Source: Paraglaciecola sp. 20A4
GTDB taxonomy: Bacteria > Pseudomonadota > Gammaproteobacteria > Enterobacterales > Alteromonadaceae
Direction of reading: 5' to 3'
NCBI RefSeq assembly: GCF_011378905.1
Contig: NZ_WTPY01000002.1
Span: 248,001-312,000, forward strand
Length of the DNA: 64,000 bases
Below, in pieces: positions 56,144 through 64,000 of the stretch. Below the pieces are notes generated by a model. It was not told the origin of the DNA, searched no databases, and saw only the letters and a program-made list of their open reading frames with translations. The stretch's first letter is position 1; every line of letters starts with the position of its first letter. The translations under genes were made by a program, and so were the position numbers.

Positions 56144-57705
56144 TGAGCTCAGAATCCATTAGCAGTATTGAAGCTGAAGAGCAGGCGCTAGTCGCAGCGG
56201 GAACTGATGTGGATGCGCCTATCGATGAAGCTGAACATAAGCAATTGGCATTTAGCTTTGCCAAGCGTCATAAGGTGTTACTGGAAACCGCTGAAACACC
56301 CGCTTTGCTTTATCATACCAATGAAACTGACTTTGCCATTTTCGCTGAAGTACGGCGTTTTCTAGGGCAGCCTTTTCAATTACGTGAAATAGAAAGTGGC
56401 CAATTTGAAAAATTATTGACCAGTGCGTTTCAGCGAGACTCGTCAGCGGCAAAACAATTAATGGAAGATATCGGTAACGAAAGTGATTTATTTGCTTTGG
56501 CTGAAGAGTTGCCCGATACCGAAGATTTACTTGAAAGTGAAGATGATGCGCCCATTATCAAGTTGATCAATGCCATGTTAGGTGAAGCGATCAAGGAAGG
56601 CGCGTCGGATATCCATATTGAAACCTTTGAAACCCAGCTGCTAGTGCGTTTTAGAGTGGACGGGGTGTTGCGAGAAATTTTGCGGCCCAATCGTAAAATG
56701 GCCTCAATGTTGGTATCTCGAATCAAGGTTATGTCCAAGATGGACATAGCAGAGAAGCGCGTCCCTCAAGATGGTCGAATTACGTTGCGAATCGCTGGCC
56801 GCGCAGTCGATGTGCGCGTATCAACTATGCCATCAAGTCACGGTGAGCGAGTGGTACTGCGCTTATTAGATAAAAATAACGTACGCCTAAATCTCGAAGA
56901 TTTGGGTATGACCAAGGATAATCGCAGCCACTTTTCTGGGTTGATCCGTAAACCTCACGGTATCATTTTAGTGACTGGTCCAACAGGCTCAGGTAAATCA
57001 ACCACCTTGTACGCAGGTTTAAGCGAAATTAACTCCAAAGATCGCAATATTCTGACCGTAGAAGACCCTATTGAATTTGATTTACAAGGTATTGGTCAAA
57101 CCCAGGTGAACCCAAAAGTAGATATGACGTTTGCTAGAGGGCTAAGAGCCATATTACGTCAAGATCCAGATGTGGTCATGGTCGGGGAAATTCGCGATTT
57201 AGAAACTGCCCAAATTGGTGTTCAAGCCAGTTTAACTGGCCACTTGGTTATGTCGACTCTGCATACAAATACCGCCGCGGGGGCAATTACCCGGCTTGAA
57301 GACATGGGCATCGAACCATTCTTATTGTCGTCAAGCTTGTTGGCGGTATTGTCACAGCGTTTGGTGCGAACGTTATGTCCTGATTGCAAAACGCCGTACC
57401 AGCCTAGCGCTCAAGAATGCACTGTCCTAGGGGTGACCGTCGACAGTGCGGAAAGTCTCAATGTTTGTCGTCCTAAAGGCTGCGCAGCCTGTAACCATAC
57501 CGGTTATCGCGGACGAACAGGTATTCATGAATTATTGATTGTCGATGAAGGCATTCGTGAATTGATCCACAACGGTCATGGTGAGCAGGCAATTGAAAAA
57601 TATATACGTCAAAATACGCCAAGTATTCGTGATGATGGTTGTCTTAGGGTACTCGCTGGTATCACTTCATTAGAAGAAGTGTTACGCGTTACACGAGAAG
57701 ACTAG
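56143..57705 (+). CDS. gspE: Type II secretion ATPase GspE
   Basis: A 520-residue hexameric ATPase at the cytosolic face. The N-terminal domain (about 1-130) binds GspL. Walker A is [15 protein letters not shown] (about 282-296), the Asp box is [18 protein letters not shown], Walker B is [19 protein letters not shown] (about 342-360), and the tetra-Cys zinc motif is [10 protein letters not shown] with [17 protein letters not shown]. It powers assembly of the pseudopilus. The start overlaps the end of gspD and gspF starts 2 bases after its stop. Confidence 0.97.
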   Translation: MSSESISSIEAEEQALVAAGTDVDAPIDEAEHKQLAFSFAKRHKVLLETAETPALLYHTNETDFAIFAEVRRFLGQPFQLREIESGQFEKLLTSAFQRDSSAAKQLMEDIGNESDLFALAEELPDTEDLLESEDDAPIIKLINAMLGEAIKEGASDIHIETFETQLLVRFRVDGVLREILRPNRKMASMLVSRIKVMSKMDIAEKRVPQDGRITLRIAGRAVDVRVSTMPSSHGERVVLRLLDKNNVRLNLEDLGMTKDNRSHFSGLIRKPHGIILVTGPTGSGKSTTLYAGLSEINSKDRNILTVEDPIEFDLQGIGQTQVNPKVDMTFARGLRAILRQDPDVVMVGEIRDLETAQIGVQASLTGHLVMSTLHTNTAAGAITRLEDMGIEPFLLSSSLLAVLSQRLVRTLCPDCKTPYQPSAQECTVLGVTVDSAESLNVCRPKGCAACNHTGYRGRTGIHELLIVDEGIRELIHNGHGEQAIEKYIRQNTPSIRDDGCLRVLAGITSLEEVLRVTRED

Positions 57706-57706
57706 A

Positions 57707-58927
57707 ATGGCTGCGTTTGCATTTAAAGCTCTGGATAAAAACGGCAAAAATAAAAGCGGTGTACTAGAAGGCGACAACGCCAGGCAAATACGCCAGCAAT
57801 TGCGTGAGCAACACCTTATTCCGTTAGAAGTGGAGCAAGTCGCAGAGAAAGAACGACAATCCGCTACCCAGTTTTCGTTGTTTAAACCTAAGATTTCTGC
57901 CTCTGATCTCGCTTTGCTTACCCGGCAACTTGCGACCTTAGTGGAGTCATCTCTGCCCATTGAAGAAGCATTGATGGCGGTAGCGCAACAATCTGAAAAA
58001 CCGCGTCAGAAAAATATGATGATGGCGGTACGCAGTAAAGTGGTTGAAGGCTATAACTTAGCGGATGCGATGGCTGAATTTCCGCATGTTTTTGATGATC
58101 TATTTCGCGCCATGGTGGCCGCAGGTGAAAAATCTGGGCACTTGGATACGGTATTAAATCGATTGGCAGATTACACCGAAAAACGTCAGCAAACCCGCAG
58201 CCAAATAACCCAAGCCTTGGTCTATCCCTTGCTTATGATGTTTTTTGCCATGGGTATCGTTATTTTATTACTCACAGTGGTGGTACCCAAAATTGTTGGT
58301 CAGTTCGATCATATGGGGCAAGACTTACCTACTATTACTAAAGTGCTGATCAGTGTCAGTGAGTGGATGCAAAGCTATGGTTTGATACTGATAGTTGTGC
58401 TGGCATTGCTCGCGATGGTGATAAGTCGCGTATTACAGCAACCGGTAATGAAAAAACGTTACCATCATTTTATTCTGGGCTTACCTTTATTGGGTAAGGT
58501 TTCGAAAGGCCTTAACACGGCACGTTTTGCCCGGACATTGAGTATATTAACCTCTAGTTCTGTGCCCTTACTTGAGAGCATGAAAATTTCCAGCGATGTG
58601 CTGGCGAACTTGTACATTCGTGATGAGGTCAAAGGTGCATCAATCAATGTAAAAGAGGGCTCAAGCCTACGTGCTGCCCTTGAGCGTACTAAGATGTTTC
58701 CGCCGATGATGATGCATATGATTGCCTCAGGTGAGCGCAGTGGTGAGCTGACCCAAATGCTTGGGCGAGCGGCAGATAACCAAGATAGAGAGTTTGAATC
58801 CTTGGTTGGCGTGTCACTGAAAGTATTTGAGCCACTTTTGATTGTCTCTATGGCGGGTATAGTGCTGTTTATAGTAATGGCGATCCTGCAACCTATTTTA
58901 GCTTTAAACAACATGGTGAATCTTTAA
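57707..58927 (+). CDS. gspF: Type II secretion platform protein GspF
   Basis: A 406-residue inner-membrane platform protein. The N-terminal cytosolic part (about 1-60) is followed by two T2SSF domains (about 70-190 and 270-395), each with the four-helix pattern, and three transmembrane helices (about 172-194, 223-243 and 377-400). The family motifs LLTRQLATLVESSLPIEEAL and ARTLSILTSSSVPLLESM are clear. GspF links the ATPase to pseudopilin polymerisation. Confidence 0.96.
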   Translation: MAAFAFKALDKNGKNKSGVLEGDNARQIRQQLREQHLIPLEVEQVAEKERQSATQFSLFKPKISASDLALLTRQLATLVESSLPIEEALMAVAQQSEKPRQKNMMMAVRSKVVEGYNLADAMAEFPHVFDDLFRAMVAAGEKSGHLDTVLNRLADYTEKRQQTRSQITQALVYPLLMMFFAMGIVILLLTVVVPKIVGQFDHMGQDLPTITKVLISVSEWMQSYGLILIVVLALLAMVISRVLQQPVMKKRYHHFILGLPLLGKVSKGLNTARFARTLSILTSSSVPLLESMKISSDVLANLYIRDEVKGASINVKEGSSLRAALERTKMFPPMMMHMIASGERSGELTQMLGRAADNQDREFESLVGVSLKVFEPLLIVSMAGIVLFIVMAILQPILALNNMVNL

Positions 58928-59368
58928 ATGAAAATGATACAACGTACCCAGCGCGGCTTTAGCTTGATTGAAGTCATGGTAGTTTTACTGATTATCGGCA
59001 TTATGGCATCGATGATCGCGCCTTCCATTCTAGGTAATCAAGAGCAAGCGCAAGTGAAAAAGGCCGCTGTGGATATTCAGCAGCTTGAAAGTGCGCTTGA
59101 GATGTACAAGTTGCGCAATAATGTGTTTCCTACCAGTGAGCAAGGTTTAGAGGCCCTAGTGACGATTCCAACGATTGATCCCATACCGCGTAATTACCAA
59201 GAAGGCGGATTTATCAAGCGTTTGCCTGAAGATCCATGGGGTAATCCATATCAACTATTGAGCCCAGGCGAAGTAGGGGTAATCGATATTTTTTCAAATG
59301 GTCCTGACGGTGAGGCCGGAACCGATGATGACATTGGAAACTGGAACCTTAACGACTACTTAGGCTAG
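58928..59368 (+). CDS. gspG: Major pseudopilin GspG
   Basis: A 146-residue prepilin. The prepilin peptidase site is QRGFSLIEVMVVLLIIGIMA, with Glu at mature position 5, giving a mature protein of about 135 residues. The C-terminal region has calcium-loop residues and the NGPDGEAGTDDDIGNW motif typical of GspG. It polymerises into the pseudopilus. The start abuts the gspF stop; gspH follows after 7 bases. Confidence 0.97.
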   Translation: MKMIQRTQRGFSLIEVMVVLLIIGIMASMIAPSILGNQEQAQVKKAAVDIQQLESALEMYKLRNNVFPTSEQGLEALVTIPTIDPIPRNYQEGGFIKRLPEDPWGNPYQLLSPGEVGVIDIFSNGPDGEAGTDDDIGNWNLNDYLG

Positions 59369-59375
59369 TTGGGCT

Positions 59376-60020
59376 GTGCCACAATCTGCCTTTTTTAACT
59401 CGTTTAACGTAAAGCCCCGAAAATCGCGAGGTTTCACCTTAATAGAAGTGATGCTGGTACTGGTTATAATGGGATTACTAGCAGGCACTGTGGTATTCAA
59501 TATCGGTGGGCAAAGTGGTCAAGACCGCCTCAAAAAACAAGTTCAGCGCTTTCAGGTAGTGTTTAGTATGGCATCTGATTTTGCCGTATTGAATCAAAAA
59601 CAGCTGGGTTTACGAGTTGAACGAGATAAAAATCAATACAGCTTTATGGTGCTCGATGAAGAGCAAAACTGGCAACTTATTGCTGGCGATAAAACATTCG
59701 AGGCGTATACCTTACCAGATGAATTTACCTTCGAATTAGAACTGAATGATTTGCCTTGGGATACAGACGATAGCTTGTTCAATGAGTCTACTATTGATGC
59801 CGAGTTATCTGTCAGTGATGACAGCGTCAGTATAGGTGACGAGGAAGAAAAAAAGCTTCCTCCACCACAGGTATTTCTATTATCTAGCGGTGATATTACT
59901 CCTTTCTCTTTATCTTTCGCATATGAGCCAGGCTTTTCATCTGAAGTACCGACCTATTTTCGAGTAAATGTTGAAGATTCGTTACCCGTGACGGTTGACG
60001 GTCCACTGGATCAGCTATGA
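59376..60020 (+). CDS. gspH: Minor pseudopilin GspH
   Basis: A 214-residue product from a GTG start; no better start is available before the prepilin signal. The processing site is SRGFTLIEVMLVLVIMGLLAG at about 20-40 with Glu+5. The mature domain has an unusually acidic segment (about 125-160, with WDTDDSLFNES and VSVGDEEEKKLPPP-like residues) not usual in GspH. It is part of the pseudopilus tip complex with GspI, J and K. The stop overlaps the gspI start as ATGA. Confidence 0.9.
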   Translation: MPQSAFFNSFNVKPRKSRGFTLIEVMLVLVIMGLLAGTVVFNIGGQSGQDRLKKQVQRFQVVFSMASDFAVLNQKQLGLRVERDKNQYSFMVLDEEQNWQLIAGDKTFEAYTLPDEFTFELELNDLPWDTDDSLFNESTIDAELSVSDDSVSIGDEEEKKLPPPQVFLLSSGDITPFSLSFAYEPGFSSEVPTYFRVNVEDSLPVTVDGPLDQL

Positions 60021-60406
60021 ACTTAGGCAGCGCATCGCAAAAAGGCATGACCCTGTTAGAGGTGATGGTGGCATTAGTCATCTTTGCTATGACAGCGACC
60101 GCAATTATGAAAGCTGCCAGTGATCATCTTGCTAGCATTGGACAAATCGAAGAAATTACTTTCGCTACTTGGGTGGCAAATAATCGCTTAGCGCAATTAC
60201 AGTTATCAACTCAATGGCCGCCAAAAAATAATGCCAAAGGTGAGCAAGATATGGCAGACCGAACGTGGTATTGGCAGCAAAAAGTGACTAAAACAAATGA
60301 TAAAGAGTTGTTGTCGGTTGAGGTCAGCGTTGCCTTAGACGAGAAACTTGTTGCGCCTATTACCTCGGTGGTAACGTTTGTGGCAAAGCGAGATAGCGAT
60401 GCCTAG
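60017..60406 (+). CDS. gspI: Minor pseudopilin GspI
   Basis: A 129-residue prepilin with a short leader and the motif KGMTLLEVMVALVIFAMTATA. The conserved body includes WVANNRLAQLQLSTQWP, typical of GspI. It nucleates the GspI-J-K tip. The start overlaps gspH by four bases and gspJ overlaps its 3' end. Confidence 0.94.
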   Translation: MNLGSASQKGMTLLEVMVALVIFAMTATAIMKAASDHLASIGQIEEITFATWVANNRLAQLQLSTQWPPKNNAKGEQDMADRTWYWQQKVTKTNDKELLSVEVSVALDEKLVAPITSVVTFVAKRDSDA

Positions 60407-61067
60407 TTATCGTAATTATAAGGTGGCGCCCAATCGTTCTGCACCGCTAAGACACATCTCAGGTTTTACGCTGCTTGAAATTCTGATTGCTATGGCAATC
60501 TTTACCCTAATTGGTATTGCCAGCACCGGTGTACTGACGAGTGTGATCGATAGTGACAAGCTGTCTAGCGAGCGTTTCGAGCAACTTCAAACATTACAGC
60601 GCGCTATGCTGACCCTTGAGCGTGATGTATTACAAGCTGTTGCACGACCCGTTAGAGTAGCAGGCGAGGCCAGTGAGCGCGTGATGTATGGCGGTGATGG
60701 TGTTCTTGATAGCGACCACGATGGACTCGCGTTTGTGCATGGCGGTTGGTATAACCCACAATTAAGATTGCCACGCAGTACTTTGCAGGGCGTAGGTTAT
60801 CGCGTGCAGGAGCGCCAATTACAGCGTTTATACGGCAACTATGTTGATAATGTGATTGGTTATGAGCCTAAGGTCAAAGTGCTGCTCGAAAACATAGATG
60901 ATTTCAAAGTGTACTTTATTTCAGCCCAAGAGGATGAAGAAGACGACTCAGCATGGCAAGAGGATTACAGCGATACTGTGTTGCCTAAAGCTGTTGCCAT
61001 TGAATTTACCAGTCAAGATTTTGGTTTTATTCGCCGAGAATTTTTACTCTCCGGCAGTAGCTCATGA
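60399..61067 (+). CDS. gspJ: Minor pseudopilin GspJ
   Basis: From the ATG at 60399, inside the end of gspI (8-base overlap), the product has 222 residues; an in-frame TTG at 60378 is less likely. After a 20-residue leader comes SGFTLLEILIAMAIFTLIG. Downstream family motifs are FEQLQTLQRAMLTLERDVLQAV and VGYRVQERQLQRLYGNYVD. The stop overlaps the gspK start (ATGA). Tip component with GspI and GspK. Confidence 0.95.
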   Translation: MPSYRNYKVAPNRSAPLRHISGFTLLEILIAMAIFTLIGIASTGVLTSVIDSDKLSSERFEQLQTLQRAMLTLERDVLQAVARPVRVAGEASERVMYGGDGVLDSDHDGLAFVHGGWYNPQLRLPRSTLQGVGYRVQERQLQRLYGNYVDNVIGYEPKVKVLLENIDDFKVYFISAQEDEEDDSAWQEDYSDTVLPKAVAIEFTSQDFGFIRREFLLSGSSS

Positions 61068-62062
61068 ACTATTTAATGAAACCAAAACAACATCAGACCG
61101 GTGTTGCGCTGATTATTGTATTGCTCATCGTGGCGTTAGTGAGTGTTTTGGCTACTGAAATGGGTTCTCGTTTACAGCTACAAGTTAAACGTGCATCGAA
61201 TATAAAAGATAATAATCAAGCTTATTGGTACGCCATGGGTGCAGAGCAATACGCGCAGAAATCCATTAAGTTTTTAGTGGAAAATAGTGATGGGGTAATC
61301 AGTTTTGATCAACAATGGTCTGAACCATTTGTTTATCCCCTAGAAGGGGGCGGCATTCAAGCGCAACTATATGATATGCAAAGTTGTTTCAATGTGAATG
61401 GCTTACGCGGTGGAACGCAAAGTAGTAGTGGCGCTACTAGCGGACCAAGTGAGCGTCAAATGGCGTTTAAACGCCTGATGGAGAACGTTAACAGCGATAT
61501 TAGTACCTACGATATAGATACGTTTAGTGATTCGTTGATGGACTGGTTAGATGGCGACAGCGATATGAGTCAACAAGGGGCTGAAGACAGTGAGTATGAG
61601 TCGCGTCAATTTCCTTATCTGGCAGCGAATAATTTGATGGCACACAAGACAGAATTGCGTTTGGTGAATGGTGTTAGTAATGAATGGCTTGACGCCTTAC
61701 TTAAACAGGTATGCGTGATACCAGGCAATGATGACTTTAAAATTAACGTCAATACTATCGATGAAAAAAGCGCCCCTGTTTTGGCTGCCTTGACTGGTTT
61801 AAGCTTGTCTGAAGCACAAGATATTATAACGAATCGTCCAAAAGAAGGCTTTAAAACCGTTGCTGACTTCTTGGCTAGTAGTGCCATTACCGCATTGAAT
61901 ATGCCTGATGAGCGTAATGATTGGTTTGACGTCACCACTGGGCACTTCTTGTTGGAAGTTAAGACTGCTTACAACGACGCAACGTTTTCAATGGTTAGCG
62001 TATTTGCAGTGGATGACAGTGAAAATGTGACGTTATTACGCAGAGAATTTGGCACCCTATGA
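61064..62062 (+). CDS. gspK: Pseudopilin-like GspK
   Basis: A 332-residue protein with a prepilin-like leader and QTGVALIIVLLIVALVSVLATEMG; as usual for GspK, Glu+5 is absent (hydrophobic instead). The alpha-domain insertion spans about 110-270, with QLYDMQSCFNVNGLR, the DWLDGDSDMSQQGAEDSEY calcium-like loop and KINVNTIDEKSAPVLAALTGLSLSEAQDIITNRP. It caps the pseudopilus tip. A 79-base gap separates it from gspL. Confidence 0.95.
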   Translation: MNYLMKPKQHQTGVALIIVLLIVALVSVLATEMGSRLQLQVKRASNIKDNNQAYWYAMGAEQYAQKSIKFLVENSDGVISFDQQWSEPFVYPLEGGGIQAQLYDMQSCFNVNGLRGGTQSSSGATSGPSERQMAFKRLMENVNSDISTYDIDTFSDSLMDWLDGDSDMSQQGAEDSEYESRQFPYLAANNLMAHKTELRLVNGVSNEWLDALLKQVCVIPGNDDFKINVNTIDEKSAPVLAALTGLSLSEAQDIITNRPKEGFKTVADFLASSAITALNMPDERNDWFDVTTGHFLLEVKTAYNDATFSMVSVFAVDDSENVTLLRREFGTL

Positions 62063-62080
62063 AAAATGATAAAAATAGTC

Positions 62081-62094
62081 GCCCGCACACGGGC
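62081..62094 (+). other. Small hairpin in the gspK-gspL gap
   Basis: GCCCG-CACA-CGGGC forms a 5-bp GC stem with a 4-base loop inside the only sizeable gap (62063-62141) of the operon. It could be a processing or stability element, or merely chance. Confidence 0.35.
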
Positions 62095-62141
62095 TTCAGT
62101 GACATAAACAGTATGTGTAAAGACCAGAATAGGCCAGCATA

Positions 62142-63335
62142 ATGGAACAATTAATAGTTAGACTGGGTTCAAATAAAGATGACGCAATCCATTGGATCGT
62201 GTGTTCAGCTCAGGGTGATGACGTTATTGCAAGCGGTGAACTTCCAGATGCAGGACATTTGTCGTCGTTAAAAGATCGGGCAGGTCAACGGCCAATTACC
62301 GTACTTGTGCCCACGAGTGACGTATTGCTAAAGTGGGTTGCATTACCGAGCAAAGGTGGACGAAAAGCCCTTAGTGCTATTCCGTTTATGTTGGAGGATG
62401 AAATTAGCGGGGACATTAGCACACAGTTTTTTGCATTAGGCGGGCGAAAAGGCAACCAACAAGCCGTTGCTGTGGTGAGCAAAGCTCGTTTACATGCTTG
62501 GCAAACACAACTTGCTGACGCTGGTTTACAGTGCGAACGCATTGTACCCGATATACTAGCTGTACCAGAGCCTGCTGAAGGTTGGGCGGCACTGGAATTA
62601 GGCGAACAATTATTGATCCGTCAAGACCAGTGGGCTGGCATTCAAGGTGAAAAAAACTGGTTGGTGCAAGCGATTAACCATCACGCTAAGCAGTTGGCAG
62701 TGCCGCTATCTTTGGATAATTACACTAGTCTTTGTGCTGATCAGATGCACAACGTGCTCTTGCACGAACAGCGCGTAGACATGCCGATGAAAATTTTGGC
62801 CAATGGATTACAGTCAACCCATTTTAATTTGCTACAAGGCGAATTTAAATCCCGCAAAAAGCAAGGTGGGGATTTTGGAAAATGGCGTTTAGCTGCTGTA
62901 TTAGCAGTGATTGCATTGTGTACAACGTTGATTGATAAAGTTGCAATGCAGCAGCAACTTAGCAGCGAAAAGGCGGCGTTGTCTCAGCAAGTTAGAGCTG
63001 AGTTTCAACGGGCATTCCCTAAGGCTGGTGCATATCGAGATCTGCGCGCGACGATGCGCAGTAAAATGGCCGCGCTTGAACAAGGAACCGGCGGTTCGTC
63101 CATGTTAGTAATGATGAATCAGCTTGCAGATGCATTTGCTAAGAGTCAGGTGAAACCGGCCAGTGTGAAATTCGATTCAGCCCGCAGAGAGATAAGAATG
63201 CAAGCCATGGCGACGAACTTTGAATCGTTAGAACAATTTAAACGTCTAGCTGAAGCGCAAGGTTTCGAAGTAGAGCAAGGGGCAATCAATAACCGTAATG
63301 ACTTGGTTTACGGTTCGTTGGTGGTAAGGAGCTAG
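62142..63335 (+). CDS. gspL: Type II secretion platform protein GspL
   Basis: A 397-residue inner-membrane protein with an actin-like cytosolic domain (about 1-235, with WIVCSAQGDDVIASGELPD, VLVPTSDVLLKWVALPSKG and FMLEDEISGDIS), one transmembrane helix (about 247-265, LAAVLAVIALCTTLID) and a periplasmic ferredoxin-like domain (about 300-395). It anchors GspE to the membrane and binds GspM. AGG lies 9 bases before the ATG. Confidence 0.95.
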   Translation: MEQLIVRLGSNKDDAIHWIVCSAQGDDVIASGELPDAGHLSSLKDRAGQRPITVLVPTSDVLLKWVALPSKGGRKALSAIPFMLEDEISGDISTQFFALGGRKGNQQAVAVVSKARLHAWQTQLADAGLQCERIVPDILAVPEPAEGWAALELGEQLLIRQDQWAGIQGEKNWLVQAINHHAKQLAVPLSLDNYTSLCADQMHNVLLHEQRVDMPMKILANGLQSTHFNLLQGEFKSRKKQGGDFGKWRLAAVLAVIALCTTLIDKVAMQQQLSSEKAALSQQVRAEFQRAFPKAGAYRDLRATMRSKMAALEQGTGGSSMLVMMNQLADAFAKSQVKPASVKFDSARREIRMQAMATNFESLEQFKRLAEAQGFEVEQGAINNRNDLVYGSLVVRS

Positions 63336-63336
63336 T

Positions 63337-63816
63337 ATGAATATGCTTAAACAAAAATTTAGTCAGTTGACAGAGCGTGAGCAACGCTTAATCGTTATCT
63401 CGGCCGTTGTGGTGGTGGTGGGTATGTTTTATTGGTTAGTTTGGTCACCATTAAACCACGCTATTGAACGTGACCAAAAAGCAGTCATTGCGCAAAAATC
63501 ATTATTAAGTTGGGTACAAAAAAACGCTAATCGTGCCATTCAGCTCAGAGCTGCTCAAGGGGTCGTTGCTGGATTTAATGGTTCGCTGGCCCAGGCAGCA
63601 AACCAATCAGCTGCCAGAGCAAATATCGCCATAGCCCGTATGCAGCCTCAAGGTGATGAGCTGCAGGTATGGGTTGATCAGGCACCTTTTAACGATGTGT
63701 TAGATTGGCTTAAGTCTATGGAAGAGATGGGGATCAGTATCTTAGATGTGGATCTCGCTGAAAGTGATGCGCCAGGACAGGTTAAAGTCCGACGTCTGAA
63801 ATTAGGTAAATTATGA
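63337..63816 (+). CDS. gspM: Type II secretion platform protein GspM
   Basis: A 159-residue bitopic protein: a short basic cytosolic end, a transmembrane helix (about 19-37, LIVISAVVVVVGMFYWLVW) and a periplasmic coiled coil plus ferredoxin-like domain. ELQVWVDQAPFNDVLDWLKSMEEMGISILDVDL near 110-145 is a GspM signature. It stabilises GspL. The stop overlaps gspN by four bases. Confidence 0.94.
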   Translation: MNMLKQKFSQLTEREQRLIVISAVVVVVGMFYWLVWSPLNHAIERDQKAVIAQKSLLSWVQKNANRAIQLRAAQGVVAGFNGSLAQAANQSAARANIAIARMQPQGDELQVWVDQAPFNDVLDWLKSMEEMGISILDVDLAESDAPGQVKVRRLKLGKL

Positions 63817-64000
63817 AGTTAGTTTTAAAGTGGGGCATTAGCTGCCTAATTATTTATGCTATTTTTCTCATTGCGAAATTACCTGCTGCGCAGATTATTT
63901 CACGAGTTGAATTACCGCCCGACGTTACGGTGCACGGCGTTTCAGGTACCATTTGGAATGGTCATGCATCCATAGTCACGGTGCAGGGTTTGCCTGTTCA
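63813..64000 (+). CDS. gspN: GspN (5' part only, cut by the window edge)
   Basis: The first 62 residues are present, from an ATG overlapping the gspM stop (ATGA). A hydrophobic segment (about 3-22, LVLKWGISCLIIYAIFLIAK) is followed by LPPDVTVHGVSGTIWNGHAS, the typical start of the T2SSN domain. GspN is an accessory inner-membrane protein present in only some type II systems. The rest lies beyond the window. Confidence 0.9.
   Translation, partial: MKLVLKWGISCLIIYAIFLIAKLPAAQIISRVELPPDVTVHGVSGTIWNGHASIVTVQGLPV

Overview
The window is a stretch of chromosome from a marine gammaproteobacterium of the order Alteromonadales; the gene content resembles Paraglaciecola or Pseudoalteromonas atlantica, but this is an inference from family content, not a database match. 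The evidence is the company kept by the housekeeping blocks (darP/pmbA, qmcA/nfeD, pepQ, slt, fadBA, purA with yjeT, ompR/envZ, hslO/hslR, a gspC-N operon) together with many TonB receptors, a PEP-CTERM-like protein and exported nucleoside-processing proteins. I see no rRNA, tRNA, CRISPR array, prophage or intact insertion sequence.

Layout. 1-8.7 kb: darP (cut by the window edge) diverges from pmbA, then an unrecognised 370-residue gene, a glutathione transferase, nfeD/qmcA, pepQ and slt. 8.7-12.3 kb: the fatty-acid oxidation operon fadBA, with a FadR-like box upstream and a clear terminator. 12.5-15.7 kb: a histidine-rich TonB receptor and a PEP-CTERM-like exported protein. 16.2-18.8 kb: an extracellular purine-nucleoside pair, a NUP-family protein that looks like a nucleosidase or phosphorylase and an ADGF-type adenosine deaminase, preceded by a RutR-like palindrome. 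18.9-23.3 kb: repeat debris, the 3' remnant of an MFS transporter, then a TonB siderophore-type receptor and a PepSY membrane protein that look more AT-rich than their surroundings.

23.3-39.4 kb is a mixed accessory region: an MFS transporter, a small lipoprotein, a YdhS-like FAD protein, an HdeD-like protein, a lipoprotein with three lamin-tail-like domains and a CotH domain, a Tat-exported dienelactone hydrolase, a TetR/SDR pair with two identical operators, a lone formyltransferase, PPK2, a patatin, a class-V aminotransferase (start reassigned here), YitT and a VOC protein. 39.5-49 kb: purA, yjeT, a two-component system beside two spondin-domain proteins, a beta-propeller-like protein, a small exported protein, an M42-like peptidase and PrkB. 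49.2-52.7 kb: ompR/envZ and the redox and heat-shock genes hslO/hslR. 53.1-64 kb: the type II secretion operon gspCDEFGHIJKLM and the start of gspN, tightly packed apart from one gap before gspL.

The best candidates for undescribed biology are the exported purine-nucleoside cassette with its operator, the spondin pair beside its own two-component system, and the leader of ompR with two mutually exclusive dyads. All three are hypotheses from sequence reading.
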